Shown here in pieces: positions 45,032 through 57,492 of a DNA stretch of 64,000 bases. The DNA is taken from assembly GCA_032717465.1 (NCBI GenBank), contig JAVRFU010003718.1:3753440-3817439 (forward strand), given 5' to 3'. Below the pieces are notes generated by a model. It was not told the DNA's origin. It made no database searches and saw only the letters and a list, made by a program, of their open reading frames with translations. The stretch comes from Coenobita brevimanus. Lineage: Eukaryota; Arthropoda; Malacostraca; Decapoda; Coenobitidae. How positions within the stretch are numbered: position 1 is the first letter of the stretch; every line of letters begins with the position of its first letter. The translations under genes and the position numbers were made by a program.

Positions 45032-47888
45032 GGGCCAATTTAAATCCCAACTCAAGTTCCAACTAAAGTTCAAACTCAAGTGCCAACTCATGTCCCAACA
45101 CAGGTACCAAACGCAAGTACCAACTTAAGTCTTAACACAAGTACCAACTCAAGTCATAACTCAAGAGCTTAGTCCCAACTCAAGCGCCAACCTAGTCTCA
45201 ACTCAAGTGCCAATGTAAGTTACAACTCAAGTGCCAACTTAGGTCTCAACTCATGAATCAACTTAAGTGCCAACTCAAGTGACAACGTTTCAACTCAAGT
45301 ACGAACATTAATCCCAACTCAAGTGAAACCTTAAGTGCCAACTCAAGTGCCAACTTGGGGCAAAACTCAAGCGCCAACGTAGGTCCCAACTCAAGTGCCA
45401 ACCCATGTCTCAACTCAAGCGCCAACCTTAGTCTCAACTCAAGCACCAGCTTAATTACAATTCAAAGGTCAGCATAGTTCCCAACTTAAGTGCCAAGGTA
45501 AGCTCCAACTCAAGTGCCAGTGTAAGCTCCAACTCGTGCCAACGTAAGTGCCAACTCAAGAGATAACTTACGTGCCAACTCGTGACAACACAATAGCCAA
45601 TTCAAGTGACATCATAAGCGTCAACTCAAGGGACAAAATAAGTGCCAACTCAAATGCTAACTCAGGTCCAAACTCAAGCGCCAACTTAGATCCCAGCTCA
45701 AGTGACAATTAAAGTCCCAACTCAAGCGGCAAGAAGTCTCATCTCAAGCGCAAGCTTAAGTACCAACTCAAGCGCCACATTTAGTCCCAATTAAAGGGCG
45801 AACATTGGTCCCAACTCAAGCACCAACTTAAGGTCCATTTCAAGCAGCAGCTTAAGTCCCAACTCAAGTGCAAACTTAAGTCCAAACTTAACTGCCAACG
45901 TAAATGCCAAATAAATTGCTAACGTAAATGATAAGTGCAAACTTGTGTGCCAATTCAAGTGCCAACTTAAGTGCCAACTCAAATGCAAACTGAAGAGAAA
46001 ACTCAACTGTCAACTTAACTGGAAACGCAAATGCTACCCTAAGTGCAAACGCGAATGCCAACTTAAGTGCAAACGCAAATCCCAACTTAAGTGCAAACTC
46101 ACTTGGTGACGTAAGTTCCAGTTCAAATAACTAAAGCTCCGACTCAAGTGCCAAATTAAGTCCCAAAATAAGTGCCAACTTAAGTCCTATAACAAGTGCC
46201 AACTTAAGTCCTAAAACAAGTGCCAACGTAATTCCAACACAAGCGCCAATTCAAATCCCAACTCAAGTACCACCTAATGATCAAACTCGTGTCAATTCGT
46301 CCCAACACAGGTACCACTTGGGTCCAAACACAAGTACCAACTTAAGTCCTAACACAAGTACGAGATCAAGTCCTAACTCAAGCGCTAACTTAAGTCCCAA
46401 CTTAAGCGCCAACTAAGGTCTCAACTCAAGCGCCAACTTAAGTTCCAAGTCAAGTGTAAACTTGTCCCAATCCAAGCACCAAATTTAGTCCCAACTCAAG
46501 CACCAACTGAAGTCCCAACTCAAGCACTAATTGAAGTCCTAACTCAAGCACCAACTAAAGTCCCAACTCAAGTGCCAACGTAAGTTACAACTCAAGTGCC
46601 AACGCAAGTAACGACTCAAGCACCAACATAAATCTCAAATCACGAGTCAACTCAAGTCCCAACACATGCGCCAACTTATGCTGCATCTCAAGCACCAACA
46701 TTAATCCCAACTCACGTGAAACCTTAGTGCCAACTTGGGTAAAAACTCAAGCGCCAACGTAGGTCCAAGTTCAAGCGCGAACTTAAGTCCCAACTCAAGC
46801 GTTCCAACATAAGTCTCAACTTAATTGCAAACTTAAGCCACAACCTAAGCGCGACCTTAAGTCCCAAGTCAAGCGCCAACTTAAGTCCCAACTCAAGAGC
46901 GAACTTTGAGTCCTAACTCAAGCGCCAAATTAAGTCCCAAATTAAGCGCCAACTTAAGTCCGAACTCGAGCGCTAACCTAAGTCCCAACTCAAGCGAAAA
47001 CTTAATTCCCAACTCAAGTACCAACTTAAGTCCCAAGTCAAGCGACAACCTAAGTCCCAATTCAAGCGCCAACCTAAGTCCCAACTCAAGCGCCAAAGTA
47101 GGTCCAAACTCAAGCACCAACTTAAGCCCCAACTCAAGCGCCAACTTAAGTCCCAACTCAAGCACCAACTTAAGTCCTAACACAAGCACCAACCTAAGTC
47201 CCAACTCAAGCGCCAACTTAGGTCCCAACTCAAGCGCCAACCTAAGTCTCAACTCAAGTGCCAAAGTAGCTCCGAACTCAAGCACCAGCTTAAGTCCCAA
47301 ATGAAGCACCAACTTAAGTCCCAACTGAAGCACCAACTTAAGTCCCAACTCAAGCGCCAACGTAAATCCTAAGTCAAGCGCCAACTTAAGCCCCAACTCA
47401 AGCGCCAACTTAAGTAAAAACTCAAGCGCCAACCTAAGTCCTGACTCAAGCGCGAACTTTGAGTCATAACTCAAGCATCAACTTAAGTCCCAAATCAAGC
47501 GCCAACTTAAGTCACGACTCAAGCGCCAACTTAACTCCCAACTCAAACGCCAACCTAAGTCCCAACTCAAGCGCCAACTTAAGTCCCAACTCAAGCACCA
47601 ACTTAAGTCCCAACACAAGGACCAACCTAAGTCCCAACTCAAGCGCCAACTTAAGTCCCAACACAAACACTAACCTAAGTCCCAACTCAAGCGCCAACTT
47701 AAGTCCAACCTCAAGAGCCAATTTAAGTCCCAACTCAAGTCCCAACTTAAATTCCAACTCAAGCGCCAACTTAAGTTTCAACTCAAGGGCCAACTTAAGT
47801 CCCAACTCAAGCGCCAACTAAAGTCCCAACTCAAATGCCAACTTAGTTCCAACTTGTCCCAATTTAAGTGCCAACTTAAGTGCCTAAA
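45032..47888 (-). repeat. C-rich minisatellite array (P2)
   Basis: The same length as the P1 array (2857 bp) and nearly identical to it, indicating very recent duplication. Confidence 0.94.
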
Positions 47889-48230
47889 GTGGCATTCAGA
47901 TGGCACCTATCCGGAAGAGTTCTACTTAAGTTCCACTAAGTTCAAGTTCCACTTAAGTGGTACTTAAGTGGTACCTAAGTGGAACTAAAGTGGAACTTAA
48001 GTTGAACTTACGTGCCACTTAAGTGCCACTTAAGTGTAACTTAAGTGCCACTTAAGTGCAACTTAAGTGCAACTTAAGTGCCACTTAAGTGCCACTTAAG
48101 TTCCATTTAAGAACCACTTAAGAGGAACTTGAGTGGAACTTGAGTGGAACTTCAGTGGCACTTAAGTGGAACTTGAACTTAAGTGGCACTTAAGTAGAAA
48201 ACTTCCACATAGGTGCAATCTGAGTGCCGC
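47889..48230. repeat. 11-bp palindromic array (P2)
   Basis: Two 11-bp units shorter than P1, otherwise nearly identical. Confidence 0.92.
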
Positions 48231-48724
48231 TTGAGGTACTTGAAGTTGGCACTTAAATTGGGACAAGTTTGAACTAAGTTCGCACTTGACTTGGGACTTT
48301 AGTTGGCGCTTGGGTTGGGACTTAAGTTGGCGCTTGAGTTCGGATTTAAGTTGGTGCTTGAGTTGGGACTTAAGTTGGCGCTTGAGTTGGGACTTAAGTT
48401 GACTCTTGAATTGGGACTTAAGTTGGCGTTTGAGTTGGGACTTAGGTTGGCGCTTGAGTTGGGACTTAAGTTGGCGCTTGAGTAGGGACTTAAGTTGGCG
48501 CTTGAGCCGGGACTTAAGTTGGCGCTTGAGCTGGGACTTAAGTTGGCGCTTGAGTTGGGACTTAAGTTGGCGCTTGAGTTGGGACTTAAGTTGGCGCTTG
48601 AGTTGGGACTTAAGTTGGCGCTTGAGTTGAGACGTATTTTAGAGCTTGAGTTGGGACTTAGGTTGGCGCCTGATTTGGACATAAGTTGGCGCTTGAGTTG
48701 GAACTTAAGTACGCGCTTGAGCTG
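48231..48724 (+). repeat. Short G-rich array ending at the P junction (P2/P3)
   Basis: Copy of 39649-40142 with the identical end point, TTGAGCTG joined to AATGACAGC. Confidence 0.93.
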
Positions 48725-49229
48725 AATGACAGCTGGGTATGGGATAAACTTACCACTACCACTCTCCTTCCCTTTCATAATACCAATTTAATTACAATTA
48801 ACTTTTCAATTACAATTACAATTCATTACTTCAATTTTACTTTTAATTACAATTATGATTACAATTACAATATTTCTAAATAATTACATTTCAGTTAAAT
48901 TACAATTACAATTACTCCAATCCTGCTCTCATCTCTTTTCTATACGATTTACTCCCAGTCCTCCATGTATGCAACAGGTCAACTCTGGAACTGTCTTCCT
49001 CTGTATTTCCTACTGCCTATGACCTTCAGTCTTTCAAACGCAGTGCATCCAGGCATCTCCAAATGAACACATCCTGAATTCAGCCCTCTTATTAATGTAT
49101 TTAATTTCTGGGAGGGAGAAATCGTGCGGGCTTCTGGCCTTTGGTTCCTTCTTCCATGCATAAAAAAAATAATTCGTAAAGCTTAAGTAATTACAGATGC
49201 AAATTCACCCTTGAATCTTTGTTGGTTAG

Positions 49230-49231
<2 letters not shown>
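48725..49231 (+). pseudogene. AT-rich block with non-LTR C-terminal relic (P3)
   Basis: Third copy of 637-1142, relic at about 48968-49166, with the same frameshift. Confidence 0.6.
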
Positions 49232-49322
<91 letters not shown>

Positions 49323-49465
49323 CTACTTAACTGCTGCTTAAGATCAAGTTCCACTTAAGTGCCACTCAAGTTCCACTCAAGTGGCACTTAAGTGGACCTT
49401 GAACATTAAGTGACACTTAAGTAGAACACTTCCACATAGGTGCCACCTGAGTGCCACTTGAGGCA
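49232..49465. repeat. (GA)n-(TG)n and 11-bp half array (P3)
   Basis: GA to about 49276, TG to about 49320, then degenerate CTTAAG units. Confidence 0.92.
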
Positions 49466-51983
49466 CTTAAGTTGGCACTTAAACTGGGACAAGTTGGGAA
49501 CTAAGTTGGCACTTGAGTTGGGACTTTAGTTGGAACTTGAGATGGGTCTTTAAGTTTGCGCTTGAGTTCGGTCATAGGTTGGCACTTGAGCTGGGACATA
49601 AGTTGGTGCTTGAGTTGGGACTTAAGTTGGCGCTTGAGTTGGGATTTAAGTTGGCGTTTGAGTTGGAACTTAAGTTGAGGCTTAAGATGGGACCTAAGAT
49701 GGCGCTTGAATTGGGACTTAAGTTGGCGCTTGAGTTGTGACTTAAGTTGGTGCTTGAGTTGGAACTTAAGTTGGCGCTTGAGTTGGAACTTAAGTTGGCG
49801 CTTGAGTTGGGACTTAAGTTCGCGCTTGAGTTGGGACTTAAGTTCGCGCTTGAGTTGGGACTTAGGTTGCCGCTTGAGTTGGGAATTAAGTTGGAGCTTG
49901 AGTTGGAACCCAAGTTGGCGCTTGAGTTGGAACCCAAGTTGGCGCTTGAGTTTGGACCAGAGTTGGCATTTGAGTTCGCACTTGTGTTGTCACTTGAGTT
50001 GGCACTGATGTTGTCACTTGAGTTGGGAGTTACGTTTGCGCTTAAGTTACAATATAAGTTGGCTCTTTAGTTGGCACTTAAGTTAGTTCTTAAGTTGGCA
50101 CTTACGTTGGCACTTGAGTTGGATCTTACGTTGAAACTTACGTCGGCACTTGGGTTGGCGCTTACGTTGGCACTTATGTTGGCACTTGAGTTGGAGCTTA
50201 CGTTGTCACTTGAGTTGGGACCTATGCTGACCATTGAGTTGTGATTAAGCTGATGCTTGAGTTGGGACTGAGGTTAGCGCTTGAGTTGAGACATGGGTTG
50301 GCACTTGAGTTGGGATTAATATTCGTACTTGAGTTGGCACGTTGTCACTTGAGTTGGCACTTAAGTTAATTCATGAGTTGGGACTTAAGTTGGCACTTGA
50401 GTTGTAACTTATGTTGGCACTTGAGTTGGGAATTCATTTGAAGCTTGAGTTGATACTTAACTTGCTGCTTGAGTCGAGACTAAGTTACCGCTTGATTTAT
50501 GACTTGAGTTGGTACTTGTGTTAAGACTTAAGTTGGTATTTGCGTTTGGTACCTGAGTTGAGACCTGAGTTGGTGCTTGAGTTTTGACCCAAGTTCGCAC
50601 TTAAGGTTTCACCTGAGTTGGGATTAATGTTGGTGCTTGAGATGCAGCATAAGTTGGCGCTTGAGTTGGGACTTGAGTTGACTCGTGAACTGAGACTTAA
50701 ATTGGTGCTTGAGTTGTAACTTACGTTGGCACTTGAGTTGTAACTTACGTTGGCACTTGAACTGGGACTACAGTTGGTGCTTGAGTTTTAACTTACGTTG
50801 GCACTTCAGTTGGTGCTTGAGTTGGGACTTCAGTTTGAGCTTAAGTTGGGACTTAAGTTGGTTCTTGGATTGGGACAAGTCGGCGCTTGAGTTGGGACTT
50901 ATGTTGGCGCTTGAGTTGAGACCTTATTTAGCGCTTGAGTTGGGACTTAAGTTAGCGCTTGAGTTAGGACTTGAGCTCGTACTTGTGTTAGGATTTAAGT
51001 TGGTACTTGTGTTTGGACCCAAATGGTACCTGTGTTGGGATTTGAGTTGACACTTGAGTTTGAACTTTTGGTGGTACTTGAGTTGGGATTTAAATCGGCT
51101 CTTGTGTTGGATTTAAGTTGGCACTTGTTTTAGGACTTAAGTTGGCACTTGTTATAGGACTTAACTTGGTATTTAAGTCGGAGCTTTAGTTAACATATGA
51201 ATTGACACTTACGTCAACACGTGAGTTTGCACTTAAGTTGGCATTTGCGTTTGCACGTAAGTTGGCATTTGAGTTTTCTCTTAAGTTGGCATTTGAGTTG
51301 ACACTTAAGTTGGCACTTGAATTGGCACTCACGTTAGCACTTATCATTTACGTTAGCACTTTATTTGGCACTTAAGTTGGCAGTTAAGTTTGGACTTAAG
51401 TTGGCACTTGAGTTGGGACTTAAGCTGGTGTTTGAATTGGAACTTAACTTGGTACTTGAGTTGGGACCTAAGGTCGCCCTTTAGTTGGGACTAAAGATGG
51501 CGCTTGAGTTGGTACTTAAGTTTGCGCTTGAGCTGAGACATGTTGGCGCTTGAGTTGGGACTTAAACTGTCACTTGAGCTGAGATCCAAGTTGGCGCTTG
51601 TGTTTGGACCTGAGTTGGCATTTGAGTAGGCACTTATGTTGTCACTTGAGTTGGCACTTGTGTTGTCACTTGAGTTGGGAGTTATGTTTGCGCTTGAGTT
51701 GCAACATAAGTTGGCGCTTTAGTTGGCACTTAAGTTAGCGCTTGAGTTGGCAATTCCGTTGGCACGAGTTGGAGCTTACGTTGGCACTTACGTTGGCACT
51801 TGAGTTGGAGCTTACGTTGGCACTTACGTTGGCACTTGAGTTGGAGCTTACGTTGGCACTTAACTTGGAGCTTACGTTGGCACTTGAGTAGGGACCTATG
51901 CTGACCCCTGAGTTGTGATTAAGCTGGTGCTTGAGTTGGGACTAAGGTTGGCGCTTGAGTTGAAACATGGGATGGCACTTGAG
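49466..51983 (+). repeat. G-rich minisatellite array (P3)
   Basis: Near-identical to the P2 array at 40881-43389. Confidence 0.94.
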
Positions 51984-53083
51984 CAATGCTGGGAATAGCG
52001 CCGCTACTATTTTAATAGCGATGGTGGTAACGCCATTACTTTTCTTAGCCAGTAGCGGAATTGAGAGCGCCGCTACTTTTTGGCTGTACTCACGCGTTAC
52101 CGCGCTCCTCACTACTCACGCGACGAATACAGTCCGGAGTCGTGAGTACATACAGATATGCCGACGGTTTGGTTGTATTTATTAATGACGAAAAATACTA
52201 CTTTCGTCAATTCTGTCAATTAAGGATGTTTGTTCTACATTACATCAGTAATTTATTAAACTATATATATTATTTATTAGTAATTGTGCAATAATTAGAC
52301 AGGAAGTTGCTAGTTAATTATCGATCATTTAAATTAAGTAGGCCTAAAGATAAATAAGGATGTCAGCTAGATGTAGGCAATGCTAACACACACACACACA
52401 CACACACACACCTCTAACTATTCCCGTCTCTAACTTGCGCTCTGTCCCTCACTCTCTCTTTCAGACTAATTCTTACGCACTACGTTATTATTTCGTAAAA
52501 GTATGTTACTTTCAGTTTAAGGTAATGGAAAAAACATTGCCATTGTATAGCCTTTAACAGAAAGCCCCAGTTCATTTTTACTCTCGTTTTCGTATATATC
52601 TTAAATGAGTATCATTGAAAATATAATAAATCTATATAATATGTATCAATGGTAGGCTACATTTTTTTGCCTGTTACTTACGTATGTTACTTTCAGTAGG
52701 TATACTAGGTAACAGTGTAAAAGAGCATTTGTTACATTATACAGTAAATAGCTTATTTCCTGTACCTTCGGCTCTAAGCTTCATTAAAGTGACACCGACA
52801 TGTATGATTTTATTTATTCAGTATAAGTGTATACTGACATTACTGGTACACAACATAACCACTCAGACTGACTAATATTATCAAAACAGTATATAGTGTA
52901 TTGCTATATCACAGATTTTTGTTAACCTTTCCTTCGTGTACGTTTTTCTTATCCAAAGCAGCAGGAGCGGGAGCACCGCTACATTTCGTATCAAGTAGCG
53001 AAACCAGTAACGCCACTACTTTTTCAGGCTAGTAACGGGAATGGGAGCGCCGCTACTTTTTATTAGTAGCGTTCCCAGCACTG
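51984..53083 (+). mobile_element. Non-autonomous hAT-like element, P3 copy
   Basis: Same boundaries and flanks. The (AC)n tract is uninterrupted, as in P0, but short. Confidence 0.75.
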
Positions 53084-53139
53084 CTGATGAGGATATTTGC
53101 TTTGAAGATGTTCTGACTCTCCTTCCTCAAAGAATGGGA
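53084..53139 (+). pseudogene. hAT transposase scrap (P3)
   Basis: Same 56-bp segment with the GACTCTCC variant. Confidence 0.8.
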
Positions 53140-53165
53140 TATTTTACAGTCAGACTCCCTCTCTT

Positions 53166-53215
<50 letters not shown>

Positions 53216-53614
53216 TTTTGTCTGCCTGTCTTGAACCTTTGTGGGAACGACCTTGCTTCACCTTACGTCTCAGGGTAACTCCTTCTTTCCTTTCCTTCCA
53301 TTCTTCCTTAATTCCTTCCTTCCTTTCCTCGACGTCTCTTTCTTTCCTTGTTTCCCCTTCCTCACTTTTTCCCATCCAGTTCCCTTTTCCTCTTCCTAAT
53401 TCTTTTCACCATTTCCACTCCTTTTCCTTCCTTTCTTTTCACCTCCTTCCATATTCTCCTTCCCAGTTCTTTTCAGCATTTCCTCCCTTCCTTCCATTTT
53501 CTCCTTCGCCCCCTCTTTCTCTCCCCTCCTTGCCCGTCCTCGTACCCTCTCCTCTCCCCCCCTACGACTCCCCCTTCCTCTCCTCCCTCTACTCCTCCCC
53601 CTCCTCTCTTCACA
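53140..53614. repeat. (CT)n and polypyrimidine tract (P3)
   Basis: CT about 53168-53212 (shortest copy), spacer, polypyrimidine about 53280-53614. The CT run length leaves a frame open through the whole stretch (Ser/Leu/Pro/Phe-rich, 223 codons), which is compositional. Confidence 0.92.
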
Positions 53615-56600
53615 GGGGCCAATTTAAATCCCAACTCAAGTTCCAACTAAAGTTCAAACTCAAGTGCCAACTCATGTCCCAACACAGGTACCAAACGCAA
53701 GTACCAACTTAAGTCTTAACACAAGTACCAACTCAAGTCATAACTCAAGCGCTTAGTCCCAACTCAAGCGCCAACCTAGTCTCAACTCAAGTGCCAATGT
53801 AAGTTACAAATCAAGTGCCAACTTAGGTCTCAACTCATGAATCAACTTAAGTGCCAACTCAAGTGACAACGTTTCAACTCAAGTACGAACATTAATCCCA
53901 ACTCAAGTGAAACCTTAAGTGCCAACTCAAGTGCCAACTTGGGGCAAAACTCAAGCGCCAACGTAGGTCCCAACTCAAGTGCCAACCCATGTCTCAACTC
54001 AAGCGCCAACCTTAGTCTCAACTCAAGCACCAGCTTAATTACAATTCAAAGGTCAGCATAGTTCCCAACTTAAGTGCCAAGGTAAGCTCCAACTCAAGTG
54101 CCAGTGTAAGCTCCAACTCGTGCCAACGTAAGTGCCAACTCAAGAGATAACTTACGTGCCAACTCGTGACAACACAATAGCCAATTCAAGTGACATCATA
54201 AGCGTAAACTCAAGGGACAAAATAAGTGCCAACTCAAATGCTAACTCAGGTCCAAACTCAAGCGCCAACTTAGATCCCAGCTCAAGTGACAACTAAAGTC
54301 CCAACTCAAGCGGCAAGAAGTCTCATCTCAAGCGCAAGCTTAAGTACCAACTCAAGCGCCACATTTAGTCCCAATTAAAGGGCGAACATTGGTCCCAACT
54401 CAAGCACCAACTTAAGTTCCATTTCAAGCAGCAGCTTAAGTCCCAACTCAAGTGCAAACTTAAGTCCAAACTTAACTGCCAACGTAAATGCCAAATAAAT
54501 TGCTAACGTAAATGATAAGTGCAAACTTGTGTGCCAATTCAAGTGCCAACTTAAGTGCCAACTCAAATGCAAACTGAAGAGAAAACTCAAATGTCAACTT
54601 AACTGGAAACGCAAATGCTACCCTAAGTGCAAACGCGAATGCCAACTTAAGTGCAAACGCAAATCCCAACTTAAGTGCAAACTCACTTGGTGACGTAAGT
54701 TTCAGTTCAAATAACTAAAGCTCCGACTCAAGTGCCAAATTAAGTCCCAAAATAAGTGCCAACTTAAGTCCTATAACAAGTGCCAACTTAAGTCCTAAAA
54801 CAAGTGCCAACTTAATTCCAACACAAGCGCCAATTCAAATCCCAACTCAAGTACCACCTAATGATCAAACTCGTGTCAATTCGTCCCAACACAGGTACCA
54901 CTTGGGTCCAAACACAAGTACCAACTTAAGTCCTAACACAAGTACGAGATCAAGTCCTAACTCAAGCGCTAACTTAAGTCCCAACTTAAGCGCCAACTAA
55001 GGTCTCAATTCAAGCGCCAACTTAAGTAACAAGTCAAGTGTAAACTTGTCCCAATCCAAGCACCAACTTTAGTCCCAACTCAAGCACCAACTGAAGTCCC
55101 AACTCAAGCACTAACTGAAGTCCTAACTCAAGCACCAACTAAAGTCCCAACTCAAGTGCCAACGTAAGTTACAAATCAAGTGCCAACGCAAGTAACGACT
55201 CAAGCACCAACATAAATCTCAAATCACGAGTCAACTCAAGTCCCAACTCATGCGCCAACTTATGCTGCATCTCAAGCACCAACATTAATCCCAACTCAAG
55301 TGAAACCTTAGTGCCAACTTGGGTAAAAACTCAAGCGCCAACGTAGGTCCAAGCTCAAGCGCGAACTTAAGTCCCAACTCAAGCGTTCCAACATAAGTCT
55401 CAACTCAATTGCAAACTTAAGCCGCAACCCAAGCGCGACCTTAAGTCCCAAGTCAAGCGCCAACTTAAGTCCCAACTCAAGAGCGAACTTTGAGTCCTAA
55501 CTCAAGCGCCAACTTAAGTCCCAAATTAAGCGCCAACTTAAGTCCGAACTCGAGCGCTAACCTAAGTCCCAACTCAAGCGAAAACTTAATTCCCAACTCA
55601 AGTGCCAACTTAAGTCCTAACTTAAGAGCCAACCTAAGTCCCAATTCAAGTACCAACTTAAGTCCCAACTCAAGCGACAACCTAAGTCCCAATTCAAGCG
55701 CCAACCTAAGTCCCAACTCAAGCGCCAAAGTAGGTCCAAACTCAAGCACCAACTTAAGCCCCAACTCAAGCGCCAACTTAAGTCCCAACTCAAGCACCAA
55801 CTTAAGTCCTAACACAAGCACCAACCTAAGTCCCAACTCAAGCGCCAACTTAGGTCCCAACTCAAGCGCCAACCTAAGTCTCAACTCAAGTGCCAAAGTA
55901 GCTCCGAACTCAAGCACCAACTTAAGTCCCAAATGAAGCACCAACTTAAGTCCCAACTGAAGCACCAACTTAAGTCCCAACTCAAGCGCCAACGTAAATC
56001 CTAACTCAAGCGCCAACTTAAGCCCCAACTCAAGCGCCAACTTAAGTAAAAACTCAAGCGCCAACCTAAGTCCTGACTCAAGCGCGAACTTTGAGTCATA
56101 ACTCAAGCACCAACTTAAGTCCCAAATCAAGCGCCAACTTAAGTCCCAACTCAAACGCCAACCTAAGTCCCAACTCAAGCGAAAACTTAAGTCCCAACTC
56201 AAGCGCCAACTTAAGTCCTAACTCAACCGCCAAACTATTTCCCAACTCAAGCACCAACTTAAGTCCCAACTCAAGCGACAACCTAAGTCCCAACTCAAGC
56301 ACCAAAGTAGATCCCAACTCAAGCCCCAATTCAAGTGCCAACTTAAGTCCCAACTCAAGCACCAACTTAAGTCCCAACACAAGCACCAACCTAAGTCCCA
56401 ATTCAAGCGCCAACTTAAGTCCCAACACAAACACCAACCTAAGTCCCAACTCAAGCGCCAACTTAAGAACCAACTCAAGCACCAACGTAAGTCCCAACAC
56501 AAGCACCAACATAAGTCCCAATTCAAGCGCCAACTTAAGTCCCAACTGAAGCGCCAACTTAAATTCCAACTCAAGCGCCAACTTAAGTCCCAACTCAAGC

Positions 56601-56964
56601 GCCAACTTAAGTCCCAACTCAAGCGCCAACCTAAGCCCAAACTCAAGTGCCAAAGTAGCTCCCAACTCAAGCACCAACTTAAGTCCCAACTCAAGCGCCA
56701 ACATAAGTCCCAATTCAAGCGCCAACTTAAGTCCCAACTGAAGCGCCAACTGAAATTCCAACTCAAGCGCCAACTTAAGTCCCAACTCAAGAGCCAATTT
56801 AAGTCCCAACTCAAGTGCCAACTTAAATTCCAACTCAAGCGCCAACTTAAGTTTCAACTCAAGGGCCAACTTAAGTCCCAACTCAAGCGCCAACTAAAGT
56901 CCCAACTCAAGCGCCAACTTAGTTCCAACTTGTCCCAATTTAAGTGCCAACTTAAGTGCCTAAA
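53615..56964 (-). repeat. C-rich minisatellite array (P3), longest copy
   Basis: Matches the P0 array at a constant offset of 48013 from about 54375 to 56200, including the variants P1 and P2 lack. It has about 250 bp more than P0 near 56.3-56.6 kb. The 265- and 206-codon frames on the minus strand lie wholly in the repeat. Confidence 0.95.
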
Positions 56965-57492
56965 GTGGCATTCAGATGGCACCTATCCGGAAGAGTTCTC
57001 CTTAAGTTCCACTAAGTTCAAGTTCCACTTAAGTGGTACTTAAGTGGTACCTAAGTGGAACTTAAGTGCAACTTAAGTGCCACTTAAGTGCAACTTATGT
57101 GCCACTTAAGTGCAACTTATGTGCCACTTAAGTGCCACTTAAGTGCCACTTAAGTGCAACTTAAGTGCCACTAAAGTGCCACTTAAGTGCCACTTAAGTG
57201 CCACTTAAGTGCAACTTAAGTGCAACTTAAGTGCCACTTAAGTGCAACTTAAGTGCCACTTACGTGTAACTTAAGTGCCAATTAAGTGCAACTTAAGTGC
57301 CACTTAAGTGCCTCTTATGGGCCACTTAAGTGCCTCTTAAGTGCCACTTAAGTGCCACTTAAGTTCCACTTAAGAACCACTTAAGAGGAACTTGAGTGGA
57401 ACTTGAGTGGAACTTCAGTGGCACTTAAGTGGAACTTGAACTTAAGAGGCACTTAAGTAGAAAACTTCCATATAGGTGCAATCTGAGTGCCA
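56965..57492. repeat. 11-bp palindromic array (P3/Q4)
   Basis: About 530 bp. It includes ACTTATGTGCC and CCTCTTAAGTG variants not seen in the other arrays. Confidence 0.92.
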
